Assembly (NCBI GenBank): GCA_013215165.1
Contig: JABSRG010000031.1
Coordinates: 1 to 40,142, forward strand
Length of the DNA stretch: 40,142 nucleotides
Direction of reading: 5' to 3'
DNA from: Opitutales bacterium
GTDB lineage: Bacteria > Verrucomicrobiota > Verrucomicrobiia > Opitutales > JABSRG01
Part shown: positions 32,319 through 40,142 of the stretch, piece after piece
How positions within the stretch are numbered: position 1 is the stretch's first letter
Layout of the letters: each line of letters starts with the position of its first letter
The notes under the pieces: generated by a model
The model's input: only the letters and a program-made list of their open reading frames with translations
Databases searched by the model: none
Told to the model about the DNA's origin: nothing
Translations under genes and position numbers: made by a program

Positions 32319-32963
32319 ATGAACCTCACCGAGCGCCAGAAAGAAATCCTGTACTTTCTGGATTCACACCTCTCGACCAAAAATTACTGGCCCAGCATCC
32401 GCGAGATCCAGGACCAGTTTAATTTTAACAGCACCAACGCCGTCTTCGGTCACCTCAAAGCACTGGAGCGCAAAGGAGCTCTGTCTCGGATTCCTGGCCA
32501 AGCTCGAACTTTTCAAATAAATCTACCGAGTGTCGGGCGCTCCCAACCCAAGCCCACGCAGATCGAAGACATCGTTGAAATCGACATCGAGCTTCAAGGT
32601 GCCATTGCCGCCGGCTTCCCAGATGGAATCGAACCGGCAACGGAAATCACTCGCCTGAAAATCGATCGCAATACCGCTGACACCTTGCGAAATCGCCGCT
32701 CATTCGCGTTGCGCGTCCGAGGAGAAAGTATGATCAACGCCGGTATTTTTGAGGGTGATATTGTAGTCATCGAGTCCAAACAACCACGCGACGGAGACAT
32801 CGTAGCTGCTCTCATCGACGGCGAAACGACCCTCAAGCGCTTCATTCAGCGTGAATCTAGCACCCCTTTTCTCAAAGCTGAAAACCCAAGCTATCCAGAT
32901 CTCTTCCCGGCCGCCGAAATGATTATTCAAGGTGTGGCCAAAGCCGTGGTACGAAATCTTTGA
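32319..32963 (+). CDS. lexA: LexA repressor
   Basis: SOS-response repressor and self-cleaving peptidase. From the ATG at 32319 it is 214 residues, close to the usual length. The longer TTG start at 32262 lies within the -35 box, and the ATG at 32298 lies inside the inverted repeat. The N-terminal winged helix (about 1-70) has LTERQKEILYFLDSHL and WPSIREIQDQFNFNSTNAVFGHLKALERKGAL. The cleavage site is Ala-Gly in GAIAAGFPDG (about 96-105). The catalytic Ser is in RGESMINAGIFEGD (about 138-151), and the catalytic Lys in DGETTLKRF (about 170-178). It is divergent from yqgE and first in a plus-strand run. Confidence 0.95.
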   Translation: MNLTERQKEILYFLDSHLSTKNYWPSIREIQDQFNFNSTNAVFGHLKALERKGALSRIPGQARTFQINLPSVGRSQPKPTQIEDIVEIDIELQGAIAAGFPDGIEPATEITRLKIDRNTADTLRNRRSFALRVRGESMINAGIFEGDIVVIESKQPRDGDIVAALIDGETTLKRFIQRESSTPFLKAENPSYPDLFPAAEMIIQGVAKAVVRNL

Positions 32964-33060
32964 CAAGCCGATCACTTTCATAGAGCGCGACCATATTTCC
33001 TAAACCTAGTTGTGGGATGGCGAGATCCATTGCTTAGCCCAAACTTTGATCCGCACCAAG

Positions 33061-33080
33061 GCAATCGCTCTCGCGATCAC
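33061..33080. repeat. 20-base word shared with 24230-24249
   Basis: Second copy of GCAATCGCTCTCGCGATCAC, here in the 163-base spacer between lexA and the heptose adenylyltransferase gene. The spacer is readable in the downstream gene's frame, but the recognisable protein begins after it. Confidence 0.75.
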
Positions 33081-33126
33081 TCCACGCAACATCGGCAGAC
33101 CGGTGTTTCAAATGTTCGGATTAGCC

Positions 33127-33708
33127 ATGAATCGCGATTTTACTCTGGCAGTCTTAAACCTTGCTGCCGACAGTCGGGATGTGGCTCAGGAACTCCAAAG
33201 CTCGAAAATCATCGCGCTCAATGCGGCGATCAAAATCCGTGAGCAGCTGAGACGAGATCATCGAAAACTCGTTTTAACCAATGGCTGTTTCGATATATTA
33301 CACGCTGGGCATATTTATTTCCTTAATCAGGCGAAAGCACTCGGCGATACCCTATGGCTTTGCTTGAACAGCGACGCGAGCGTACGTGCCCTCAAGGGAC
33401 CGGATCGACCTATAAACCAAGAGACCTATCGTGCCTATTGTCTCAGTGCACTGAATGCCGTTGATGCTGTGATCATTTTTAACTCCCCACGCCTCGACCC
33501 AGAGATTTCTGCTATTGAACCTGACATCTACTGCAAAGCTGGAGATTACTCTCTGGATACTCTGGATCCAGGTGAACGCGGCGCTCTGGAAGCAGTAGGT
33601 ACCACCATTCGCTTTCTTCCATTTCTTAGTGGATTCAGCACATCCAACATGATCGAAAAAATAGCACAGGCCGAAAACACACCCTCTACGCTGAGGAAAG
33701 ACAACTGA
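33127..33708 (+). CDS. D-glycero-beta-D-manno-heptose 1-phosphate adenylyltransferase (RfaE2/HldC-like)
   Basis: Transfers AMP to heptose 1-phosphate, the step that makes ADP-heptose for LPS core. From the ATG at 33127 it is 193 residues; an upstream TTG at 33010 would add 39 residues without family character. The cytidylyltransferase-fold motif is TNGCFDILHAGHIYFLNQA (about 52-70). Further family features are LNSDASVRALKGPDRPI (about 79-95) and IYCKAGDYSLDTLDPGERGALEAVG (about 134-158), ending with GFSTSNMI (normally G-x-S-T-T-x-x-I). About 40 extra N-terminal residues precede the family domain. Its TGA shares bases with the next gene's ATG (TGATG), coupling it to the kinase. Confidence 0.88.
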   Translation: MNRDFTLAVLNLAADSRDVAQELQSSKIIALNAAIKIREQLRRDHRKLVLTNGCFDILHAGHIYFLNQAKALGDTLWLCLNSDASVRALKGPDRPINQETYRAYCLSALNAVDAVIIFNSPRLDPEISAIEPDIYCKAGDYSLDTLDPGERGALEAVGTTIRFLPFLSGFSTSNMIEKIAQAENTPSTLRKDN

Positions 33709-34682
33709 TGAGTCGCATTCAGCACTTTGTTGAAAAAATATCCCAACTCCGCGTGCTTGTGGTCGGGGACATTATATTTGACCGCTATATTTTTGGTGCG
33801 GCACAGCGCATCTCTAGTGAGGCTCCCGTTCCCGTCATAGAAGTAGGCAGCGAAGCTGATGTTGCTGGTGGGGCAGCCAATGTTGCTATGAATATCGCCA
33901 GCATCGGTGGACAGGTCAGCCTGATGGGAACTGTGGGCTGCGATACAGCTTTTGACGCTTTGCGAGCAATTTTGGAACGCTCCCAGATCCATTGTGACGC
34001 GATCGAGGCCTCACCAGAACGCAGCACTGTCGAAAAAACCCGCGTATTGGCTCAGCGCCAACAAGTCTGTCGTATCGATCGAGAAGGTCCTTTCAATTCA
34101 TACCAACTCAGCGATGCGTCCCTCCACGCTCTCAGCCTTGAATCCTTCGATCTAGTGATCGTTTCAGACTACAGTAAAGGCACAGTAGATGACCGCTTAC
34201 TGAAGCGGCTCAAGATACTGGCAGGCGATACTCCGATCTGCATCGACCCAAAACCGCCCCGCGTTCGTGATTATTCCGACCTGACCCTGATCAAGCCCAA
34301 CAAAAAGGAAGCTCTCCTGCTTGCCGGCCAAGATCCCGCAGGGCCCTTCAATGCAGAAAGTGTGATAACTGAGCTGCACAGCCGCTATCAACCCAAACAC
34401 ATCGTCATCACACTCGGCTCTGAAGGTATGCTTCTTTCAAGCGCCGGAAAACCGACAGAGGCCCTCCCCACCGAGGCGCGGGAAGTCTTCGATGTCTCCG
34501 GTGCGGGTGACACGGTGATCTCTCTGCTTGGACCGGCTTTGGCGCTGGGCTATTCGCTGCAAGAGGCTGCCGTATTTGCCAATATCGCCGCTGGCATAGT
34601 CGTCGGGCGCATGGGAACCTATGCCATCAAGCGTGAGGATTTGATCGATCCAAATCTAATTTGCGAAACTGGTGACAGCTGA
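33708..34682 (+). CDS. D-glycero-beta-D-manno-heptose 7-phosphate kinase (RfaE1/HldA-like, PfkB family)
   Basis: Phosphorylates heptose 7-phosphate at position 1 for ADP-heptose synthesis. The 324-residue protein has the RfaE1 N-terminal pattern VVGDIIFDRYIFGAAQRISSEAPVPVIEV (about 17-45) and the PfkB glycine motif ADVAGGAANVAMNIASIGG (about 49-67). A mid-region IDPKPP and IKPNKKEALLLAG follow, and the C-terminal PfkB signature DVSGAGDTVI (about 262-271) holds the catalytic Asp. In many proteobacteria kinase and adenylyltransferase are one protein (HldE); here they are separate, adenylyltransferase first, joined by a TGATG overlap. gmhA and gmhB are not in the window. Confidence 0.9.
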   Translation: MSRIQHFVEKISQLRVLVVGDIIFDRYIFGAAQRISSEAPVPVIEVGSEADVAGGAANVAMNIASIGGQVSLMGTVGCDTAFDALRAILERSQIHCDAIEASPERSTVEKTRVLAQRQQVCRIDREGPFNSYQLSDASLHALSLESFDLVIVSDYSKGTVDDRLLKRLKILAGDTPICIDPKPPRVRDYSDLTLIKPNKKEALLLAGQDPAGPFNAESVITELHSRYQPKHIVITLGSEGMLLSSAGKPTEALPTEAREVFDVSGAGDTVISLLGPALALGYSLQEAAVFANIAAGIVVGRMGTYAIKREDLIDPNLICETGDS

Positions 34683-34698
34683 TTATTAAGCCCCACTG

Positions 34699-35745
34699 AT
34701 GCTTTCATCTCTCTTCGGGTATGGCTGGCGTGGTGAACCACCCAAAGTGGGGCCAAACGGCCCACGTCGCCTCTTAATTGTAAGGGCCGATCGTTTGGGG
34801 GATTTGGTCATCTCCACGTCGTGTATCCAGCCGCTACTCGAGGCATGGCCTGAAACAGAAGTCGCATTTGCAGTCGCCGAACCCTTTGCAGACATCATTC
34901 GCAGGCGTGAACGCCTGAAAGTTTGGGCGATCGGTAATCAACCCGCGGCGGTTTGGGAGGAACGCATCCGCGCATTCGAGCCATCAGCAGTGGTATTCCT
35001 TAATCCCCACCCAAAGCTCGAATCAATTGCTGAGACAGCGAGGATACCCATCCGCATCGGTACGTCGCGAGAACGCGGTGCGCGCCTTACCTATTGGCGC
35101 CCCTACAATTGGAAAAAACAGGGCACACAACATGAAGCAGCCTATAATTTCGGCCTCCTCTCCGCGCTCGGCTTGCAAGCACCCGGCAGGTGGCTTCCCG
35201 ACGACTTCAGTCATTGCACCTACACAGGCGATCTTCCCGACGCCTTTCAGCTCATCCACCTCAGTTCATTTGGCAACAAGCCGACCGTATCGCCTGCCTA
35301 CTGGGCTGACCTCGCAGAAGCTTTGAGAGCACGCTATGGATGGTTGCCCGTCATCGTCGGATCGGACAAACACGATCCAGCAATCGGTCAATTTCTCCAG
35401 CACTTGCCCAAGGAATTGCACAAAATCGTCCCAGTCCTCGCCGGTAAAACGACTCCGGCGGAGCTCGCTGGGCTCTGTCGACGCGCCTGTTGTATGCTAT
35501 CGCGCGATAGTGGCCCTGCGCACCTCGCCGCGGCGACAGGATGCCCCACCCTCACCATCTTTCTCAGCCAACGTCCTCTGATGTCTCCTCAAAGATGGCA
35601 TCCGCTCGGCACATATTCGTCAGTCTATATCGAACCGATCACGCCTCTGCCCTTCGAGAGTGCACACAACGAAGCCCGCCGCATCAACAAGCGACTGTGT
35701 ATCGACTCAGCAGTCCAGATCGTCGGCGACATGATCAACAGCTGA
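34699..35745 (+). CDS. Glycosyltransferase family 9 (heptosyltransferase-like)
   Basis: A 348-residue protein of the ADP-heptose:LPS heptosyltransferase family (WaaC/WaaF/WaaQ). Motifs: LLIVRADRLGDLVISTSCIQ (about 25-44), with the N-terminal R-x-x-x-x-G-D loop; FLNPHPKLESIAE and IRIGTSRERGARLTY in the first Rossmann domain; LIHLSSFGNKPT near 184; and CMLSRDSGPAHLAAATGCPTLTIF (about 260-283), the D-S-G-x-x-H nucleotide-sugar motif. It follows the heptose kinase by 16 bases, so the three genes form an ADP-heptose synthesis and use unit for LPS core. The exact acceptor is not visible. Confidence 0.9.
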   Translation: MLSSLFGYGWRGEPPKVGPNGPRRLLIVRADRLGDLVISTSCIQPLLEAWPETEVAFAVAEPFADIIRRRERLKVWAIGNQPAAVWEERIRAFEPSAVVFLNPHPKLESIAETARIPIRIGTSRERGARLTYWRPYNWKKQGTQHEAAYNFGLLSALGLQAPGRWLPDDFSHCTYTGDLPDAFQLIHLSSFGNKPTVSPAYWADLAEALRARYGWLPVIVGSDKHDPAIGQFLQHLPKELHKIVPVLAGKTTPAELAGLCRRACCMLSRDSGPAHLAAATGCPTLTIFLSQRPLMSPQRWHPLGTYSSVYIEPITPLPFESAHNEARRINKRLCIDSAVQIVGDMINS

Positions 35746-35859
35746 CACGCGACCTAGACCCATTCTAGAATCCTAGAAACAGACCCGCATTTCAGGTTGC
35801 CCAACGGTTGAAATCCATCATGCTCTCTACTTTTCTCTAATCCACAAAGCGAGTAAACC

Positions 35860-37287
35860 ATGGGTAAAAGCCTCTTCCAAAAAGTCTGGGACGCGCACTC
35901 CGTCAAGACCTTGTCTAACGGACAAACGCAATTGCTAATTGGTACTCACCTGATCCACGAGGTGACCAGTCCACAAGCTTTTGGGATGCTCCGCGACCTT
36001 GGTATTTCTGTGAAAATGCCACACCGCACCTTCGCCACGGTCGACCACATCGTTCCCACTGACGAACCCGGTGAACCCTACTCCGACCCATTGGCCGACG
36101 CCATGATCAAAGAGTTACGCAAGAATTGCGAAGAGAACAGCGTGACCTTCTTCGACACAGATACGGGCAAACAAGGCATCGTTCACATTGTTGGCCCTGA
36201 GCAGGGCATCACGCAACCCGGCACCACCATTGCTTGCGGAGACTCGCATACATCGACACATGGTGCCTTCGGAGCCATCGCTTTCGGTATCGGTACCAGC
36301 CAAGTGCGCGATGTATTTGCCACGCAGACTATCGCTCTCAGTCCGCTCAAAGTGCGCCGTATTGAAGTAAACGGAGAATTAGCCCCAGGTGTCTATGCCA
36401 AGGACGTTATCCTCCACATCATCCGTAAGTTGGGAGTAAACGGCGGCACTGGCTTTGCCTACGAATATGCCGGAGAGGTCTTTGATCGCTTCACCATGGA
36501 AGAGCGTATGACCGTATGCAACATGTCCATCGAGGGCGGCGCACGCGTCGGTTATGTCAATCCCGACCAAACCACTTTCGACTACCTCGAAGGACGCGCC
36601 CACTCTCCAAAGGGAGCTCAATGGGAGGCTGCTGTTGAAGGCTGGAAGGCCATCGCCTCCGACGCTGACGCAACTTACGACGACGTCGTTGTAATCGACG
36701 CGACAGACATCGCACCCACCGTCACTTGGGGCATCAATCCAAGCCAGGGTATTGCCATTAACGAAAATATCCCCGCAACGGAAGATGGTCATACCCAGAG
36801 TGAGCGCGCCTCGATCGCCGAAGCTTTGGAGCATATGAAATTTGAAGGGGGCAGTGCCATCGCCGGTAAAAAGGTCGACGTAGCCTTCATCGGTTCCTGC
36901 ACCAACGGCCGCCTCTCCGATTTGGAAGAAGTCGCCAAATTTATTGAAGGGCACCAAGTCGCCAGCCACGTCAAAGCCATCGTCGTTCCCGGCTCTCAAG
37001 TCGTAGCAGCAATCGCTCAGCAAAAAGGCCTCGATAAGATCTTTAAAGCCGCCGGCTTCGAATGGCGCGGCGCTGGCTGCTCCATGTGCCTAGCGATGAA
37101 CCCAGACAAACTAGTGGGTGACCAACTCTGCGCCAGCTCCTCAAATCGTAATTTCAAGGGTCGCCAAGGCAGCCCAACGGGACGCACGCTGCTCATGAGC
37201 CCACTTATGGTCGCCGCTGCAGCCATCAAAGGCGAGGTCGCCGATGCGCGCGAGCTATTCGGCATCCTGGAAGAAGCAGTCGCTTAA
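35860..37287 (+). CDS. leuC: 3-isopropylmalate dehydratase large subunit
   Basis: With LeuD isomerises 2-isopropylmalate to 3-isopropylmalate in leucine synthesis; cytoplasmic [4Fe-4S] enzyme. The 475-residue protein is full length. It begins [15 protein letters not shown], with [16 protein letters not shown] (about 27-42). Other marks are the substrate loop [21 protein letters not shown] (about 127-147), the first cluster cysteine in [14 protein letters not shown] (about 344-357), and the pair in [11 protein letters not shown] (about 406-416). The spacer of 114 bases after the GT9 gene may hold its own promoter, but none stands out. leuD follows 28 bases later. Confidence 0.97.
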   Translation: MGKSLFQKVWDAHSVKTLSNGQTQLLIGTHLIHEVTSPQAFGMLRDLGISVKMPHRTFATVDHIVPTDEPGEPYSDPLADAMIKELRKNCEENSVTFFDTDTGKQGIVHIVGPEQGITQPGTTIACGDSHTSTHGAFGAIAFGIGTSQVRDVFATQTIALSPLKVRRIEVNGELAPGVYAKDVILHIIRKLGVNGGTGFAYEYAGEVFDRFTMEERMTVCNMSIEGGARVGYVNPDQTTFDYLEGRAHSPKGAQWEAAVEGWKAIASDADATYDDVVVIDATDIAPTVTWGINPSQGIAINENIPATEDGHTQSERASIAEALEHMKFEGGSAIAGKKVDVAFIGSCTNGRLSDLEEVAKFIEGHQVASHVKAIVVPGSQVVAAIAQQKGLDKIFKAAGFEWRGAGCSMCLAMNPDKLVGDQLCASSSNRNFKGRQGSPTGRTLLMSPLMVAAAAIKGEVADARELFGILEEAVA

Positions 37288-37315
37288 CACATAGTCATCT
37301 CAATACCCATCTCAC

Positions 37316-37918
37316 ATGGCACTGGAAAAAATTACCCAAGTCTCTGGTCGGGGCGTTTATGTCCCTGGAGACGATATCGATACCGATCGCATCATTCCCG
37401 CGCGCTTTATGAAGTGCGTCACTTTCGATGGTCTCGGTGAATTCTTCTTCTACGACGTCCGCAAAGACGAAGCTGGCAACGACAAGGAACACAACCTCAA
37501 CGACCCCCGTTTCGCCGACGCGTCGATCCTCATCTCCGGAAACAATTTTGGCTGCGGGAGCTCACGTGAGCACGCACCTCAAGCGATCTTCCGCGCGGGA
37601 TTTAAAGCGGTGATAGCCCAAGGATTCGCCGAAATCTTCTTTGGCAACTCAACGAATCTGGGCATACCCTGTGTCGCTGCGAGCGCCGAAGATATCGAAA
37701 AGATCGTCGCTGCAGTTGAAGCTGATCCATCAACAGAGATCAGCATCGACCTGGATGCACTGCAGATCAAATTCGGCAACCAGAGCGTGCCCTGCACCAT
37801 TCGTGAAGGTAATCGCCACAGCCTCGTCAACGGCAAGTGGGACCCTATCGCAGAGCTGCTCGAAGGCAATTCCGACATCGACGCCACTGCGGCAAACTTG
37901 CCCTACGTGCAGGTATAG
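37316..37918 (+). CDS. leuD: 3-isopropylmalate dehydratase small subunit
   Basis: Swivelling-domain partner of LeuC. The 200-residue length is normal. Features include VYVPGDDIDTDRIIPARFMKCV (about 14-35) and the substrate-binding loop NNFGCGSSREHAPQAI (about 76-91). FKAVIAQGFAEIFFGNSTNLGIPCV follows (about 94-118). It starts at an ATG at 37316 after leuC in the same direction and so is probably co-transcribed. It converges with the flippase-like gene, only 12 bases between the stops. leuA and leuB are not in the window. Confidence 0.97.
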   Translation: MALEKITQVSGRGVYVPGDDIDTDRIIPARFMKCVTFDGLGEFFFYDVRKDEAGNDKEHNLNDPRFADASILISGNNFGCGSSREHAPQAIFRAGFKAVIAQGFAEIFFGNSTNLGIPCVAASAEDIEKIVAAVEADPSTEISIDLDALQIKFGNQSVPCTIREGNRHSLVNGKWDPIAELLEGNSDIDATAANLPYVQV

Positions 37919-37930
37919 CTTCAGTCCGCT

Positions 37931-39271
37931 CTAAGAGACAGGCATTTCTGGAGGGGGTATCACCCCAGACGGTTTCCGCCGTGCCATCACAGGGCCGACG
38001 ACCAGTGCCTCGACGACGAATCCCATGATGAGCAACAACGAACCGGTCCAAGGTGTGAAAACACCAAGAGCGCTGAGACTAAGCCCGATAACGACGATGC
38101 CCACATTGCGAAGAATCGATGCCGTACCCATGACGAGCGTGCGCCGTTCAACCATGGCCAACCCATGGTAGTGGTTGCGAATGCCCACAACCAGAGGCAC
38201 CAGAACAAACACAGCAAAACTCTGGACAGCCCACTCGAGAACCTGCCCATCAGCACCTTGAAGATGCTCAAAAAAGAAGCGCGCACCGGGAGTTACAATC
38301 AGTATGGCCATCAACAACGTCACCCAACCAATCAACTTCCATGCGAAACGACGGGTCGCTGCAGGGAATTCTGCGGCATAAGTTAAGTAGACATTCCGCA
38401 AATGATTGATGGTGATCTGAAAAATCATCGACAGCCCAAACGACAGGGCCAACGCGGCAAGCACTGTTTCTGTCCAGAGTTCATCGCCACGCCGAGCCCC
38501 TTCCCACGTTACCAGTTGAAAGACAATCGGACGCGAAAGCGTAAACATGATCGTGGTGAGAGCCAGGGACCAATAATAGCGCGCGATGTTGGCATAACTC
38601 AACCGTGGGTCCTCTGCTTTGACAGGCCCAACTTTGGAGCGCTTTTTCAACAGCCAGAAAGCCAGCAACGCAGCACAGATTTCTGGAACGAGGCACGACC
38701 AACCAATCACCCAGCGGGCGTCACTTTCTAGGAATACGCCGGCCGCCAAAATTAGGACCATCGGCACCAGGCTTGCCACCCGCAACACAGTCACCCAATG
38801 CGTACGCTCACATTGCATCAGTAGGCCCGAGACGAAATTGACATAACCATACGAAAGGACCGAGGGCGTATACCATTTAAGATAAAAGATAATATCCTCG
38901 GTCAGCTCCGGTTCACCCGGATACAGCCAAGCCACACAGCTTTTTCCCCAACTCGACCAAGCGAAGAAAAAAAGCACTCCGGTGAGCGCAGAAGCAACCC
39001 AGAAGGCAAAACGCCCCACGATCTTTAAATCGCGCTGGTTACGGATCAGAGCATTGGTCAGTTGCGGAAAAAAAGCTACCGCCGACATGCAGGGAAAGAA
39101 GATCGATGAAGCCAGTGTAAACCGGGCCAATTGGCTGACCCCGTCCGGAAACTCCAGCAGTGCATAGTTCTGAAATAATCGCCCCGAAAGCATCAAGACA
39201 CCGACCGCTGCCAAGGGCAGAAAAAATCGCCAGTAGGCGGGCGGAAAAGGTCTAGATTCGTCTGAGGACAT
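37931..39271 (-). CDS. Polytopic membrane protein, MATE/MOP flippase-like
   Basis: A 446-residue protein with about 12 hydrophobic segments and a short charged tail, the size and layout of the MOP superfamily (MATE, Wzx, MurJ). The N-terminal helix pair (about 12-34, then FTLASSIFFPCMSAVAFFPQLTNALIRNQRD at about 48-78) has the character of the first repeat of such proteins. A second half with similar spacing starts near 215. I do not recognise a specific subfamily, so drug/cation antiport and lipid-linked glycan export both remain possible. The glycan genes in the window favour the latter (inference). It starts at the ATG at 39271. Confidence 0.68.
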   Translation of the reverse strand: MSSDESRPFPPAYWRFFLPLAAVGVLMLSGRLFQNYALLEFPDGVSQLARFTLASSIFFPCMSAVAFFPQLTNALIRNQRDLKIVGRFAFWVASALTGVLFFFAWSSWGKSCVAWLYPGEPELTEDIIFYLKWYTPSVLSYGYVNFVSGLLMQCERTHWVTVLRVASLVPMVLILAAGVFLESDARWVIGWSCLVPEICAALLAFWLLKKRSKVGPVKAEDPRLSYANIARYYWSLALTTIMFTLSRPIVFQLVTWEGARRGDELWTETVLAALALSFGLSMIFQITINHLRNVYLTYAAEFPAATRRFAWKLIGWVTLLMAILIVTPGARFFFEHLQGADGQVLEWAVQSFAVFVLVPLVVGIRNHYHGLAMVERRTLVMGTASILRNVGIVVIGLSLSALGVFTPWTGSLLLIMGFVVEALVVGPVMARRKPSGVIPPPEMPVS

Positions 39272-39707
39272 TGGGCTAATATGCGATTATTCAGCCCAAG
39301 CCATACCGAGATCGCGGCCAAGCTCAGAAAATTGTAATCCATTCATGATCGTGACACTCGATCTACGGGCACTCGTCGGACTATAAGTAGACCCAGATTA
39401 CGCGACAGCAGCGTGCAAGATGTCCACGCAGCCTAAAGAAGCCTGAAAGCGCATCAGGGGTGTGTCGAAAATTTTCGCGAGATCTAGCAACCCGGCAGAT
39501 CGATCCTCAATTGCGGCGACCTATTGCGTAATCCGGGTTATATCGAAATCAGGACTTCACAAATCCCGCGTTGTTTTCAGCCCCTTCCTGCGCAAAAATT
39601 ATTTCCTGGGAATGCTGAGCCCCAGCTCGGCATTGATCGCTCCAAAATGACCCGCGACAAATTTCACCCCTAAGAGACCCAGAGCCCAGCATACGAATCC
39701 AAAAAAT

Positions 39708-39740
39708 TTAGCGTTTATTCGCGTCCATTAGCGGATCGAA
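39708..39740 (+). repeat. Dispersed repeat R1, copy C
   Basis: TTAGCGTTTATTCGCG followed by TCCATTAGCGGAT matches copies A and B with one or two changes, in the same orientation, about 39 kb away. It has no adjacent GxxExxY gene inside the window; one could lie beyond the right edge. Confidence 0.8.
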
Positions 39741-39800
39741 AATCAAACCGATCAAACCGATCCAAGTCACAGACCGACAACGATAGCGATTTTAATAAAT

Positions 39801-39830
39801 AATTCCGCGTCCATTCGCGGACTAAAAGAT
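39801..39830 (+). repeat. Dispersed repeat R1, copy D (short or diverged)
   Basis: CCGCGTCCATTCGCGGACTAAAAGAT is a rearranged form of the R1 core that keeps CGCGTCCATT and the GCGGA...AAAAGA end (compare copy B). CCGCG and CGCGG give it its own small palindrome. Confidence 0.55.
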
Positions 39831-40124
39831 CACAAAAGCCGCGTTACTAATTTTTTACAAAACCGCTTGACCTGCGTTATCGAGAACGCTTTCTCGCGAA
39901 GCAGTCCACCAAACTTTGTTCCATAATTCCATTCCACCAACTTTTACGAAATATGTTTTCCCCAGAACGAGCTAAACCAACAGGACCGCTTCACGCCGGC
40001 ACCCTATGTCGCGGATACCTCAACGAAACTATCCCCTCCCGTTCAAAAAACCGGTCCAGTTCATCCTGAGCTGGTCCCGCAATGTTGGACAGGTTGCTAA
40101 GAAGAAATAAGATACAAGCAACCG

Positions 40125-40142
40125 ATGAAAAAACGACGTAAA
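40125..40142 (+). CDS. Possible 5' end of a gene running off the right edge
   Basis: An ATG at 40125 opens the reading MKKRRK and continues to the end of the window. Lys/Arg-rich starts are common in exported proteins, and the long non-coding stretch before it leaves room for a promoter. No clear Shine-Dalgarno is seen. Only six codons are visible, so product and even reality are uncertain. Confidence 0.3.

Larger units (their letters stand above)
39272..40124. other. Long non-coding stretch with R1 repeats
   Basis: About 850 bases without a convincing gene. A 62-codon frame at 39462-39650 has no recognisable domain, begins with GTG and has uneven composition, so I reject it. The stretch holds R1 copies at 39708-39740 and 39801-39830, a 6-bp perfect hairpin (CGAGAA-CGCT-TTCTCG) at 39881-39896, and an 8-bp hairpin with one G-T pair at 40056-40074. 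Confidence 0.55.

Noticed and set aside
36379-37023. Minus-strand 214-codon frame
   Set aside because: Shadow of leuC, whose motifs are complete on the plus strand.
39462-39650. Plus-strand 62-codon frame
   Set aside because: It starts with GTG, has no domain or ribosome binding site and lies in a repeat-rich non-coding stretch.
1-40142. CRISPR array, tRNA or rRNA genes
   Set aside because: No regularly spaced repeats with unique spacers and no tRNA- or rRNA-like sequence were seen; the R1 and R2 repeats are dispersed, not arrayed.

Overview
The window reads as a chromosomal segment of a Gram-negative bacterium, most likely a Verrucomicrobiota of the Opitutia type. That placement is inference. 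It rests on a GxxExxY gene set among short repeats of the ATTCGCGTCCATTAGCGG kind, a small ADG...VPHSD protein of a type I associate with this phylum, an orphan prepilin-like protein, heptose and glycan genes that imply an outer membrane, moderate GC, and few strong Shine-Dalgarno sites. No rRNA, tRNA or CRISPR array was seen.

Layout. 1-640: a GxxExxY cassette bracketed by direct repeats. 650-1750: a ThiF/MoeB-rhodanese sulfur-carrier activating enzyme. 2112-5394 (minus): a three-gene run of M48 (Ste24-like) protease, secreted EEP-fold nuclease/phosphatase and a membrane-anchored secreted protein. 5562-6735: a BNR/sialidase-like propeller whose signal peptide and mature part are in different frames across a C8 tract. 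6737-10617: two large GT-C-like membrane proteins.

10618-19129 (minus): a tightly packed nine-gene glycan operon. In transcription order it holds a GtrB/DPM-type GT2, a methyltransferase-GT2 fusion, a GT87-like membrane protein, a polysaccharide pyruvyl transferase, an FrhB-like flavoprotein without the usual ferredoxin part, GtrA, a second GtrB-like GT2, a second GtrA and a methyltransferase. The likely logic is nucleotide sugar to polyprenyl-phosphate sugar (GT2), flipping (GtrA), then transfer by GT-C enzymes, with pyruvylation and redox tailoring. A prepilin-like gene with its own terminator (19212-19666) and another GT-C-like protein (19887-21782) follow.

21932-25613 is a scrambled accessory patch: intact cysE, a PIN/Phd toxin-antitoxin pair with its own operator, a long imperfect palindrome, a mosaic pseudogene made of iclR and cysE 3' fragments, an inverted-repeat element related to the sequence at the left edge, an 83-residue protein, and intact iclR. 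Divergent from iclR is a 929-residue KAP-family membrane P-loop NTPase, the best candidate here for an uncharacterised (possibly defence) system.

28587-32173 (minus): a conserved unknown protein, an AsmA-like protein and YqgE/AlgH. 32319-37918 (plus): lexA with a candidate operator, split heptose genes (adenylyltransferase, then kinase), a GT9 heptosyltransferase-like protein, and leuC-leuD. 37931-39271 (minus): a flippase-like membrane protein. The last 870 bases are mostly non-coding with more copies of the left-edge repeat; a gene may begin at 40125 and run off the edge.
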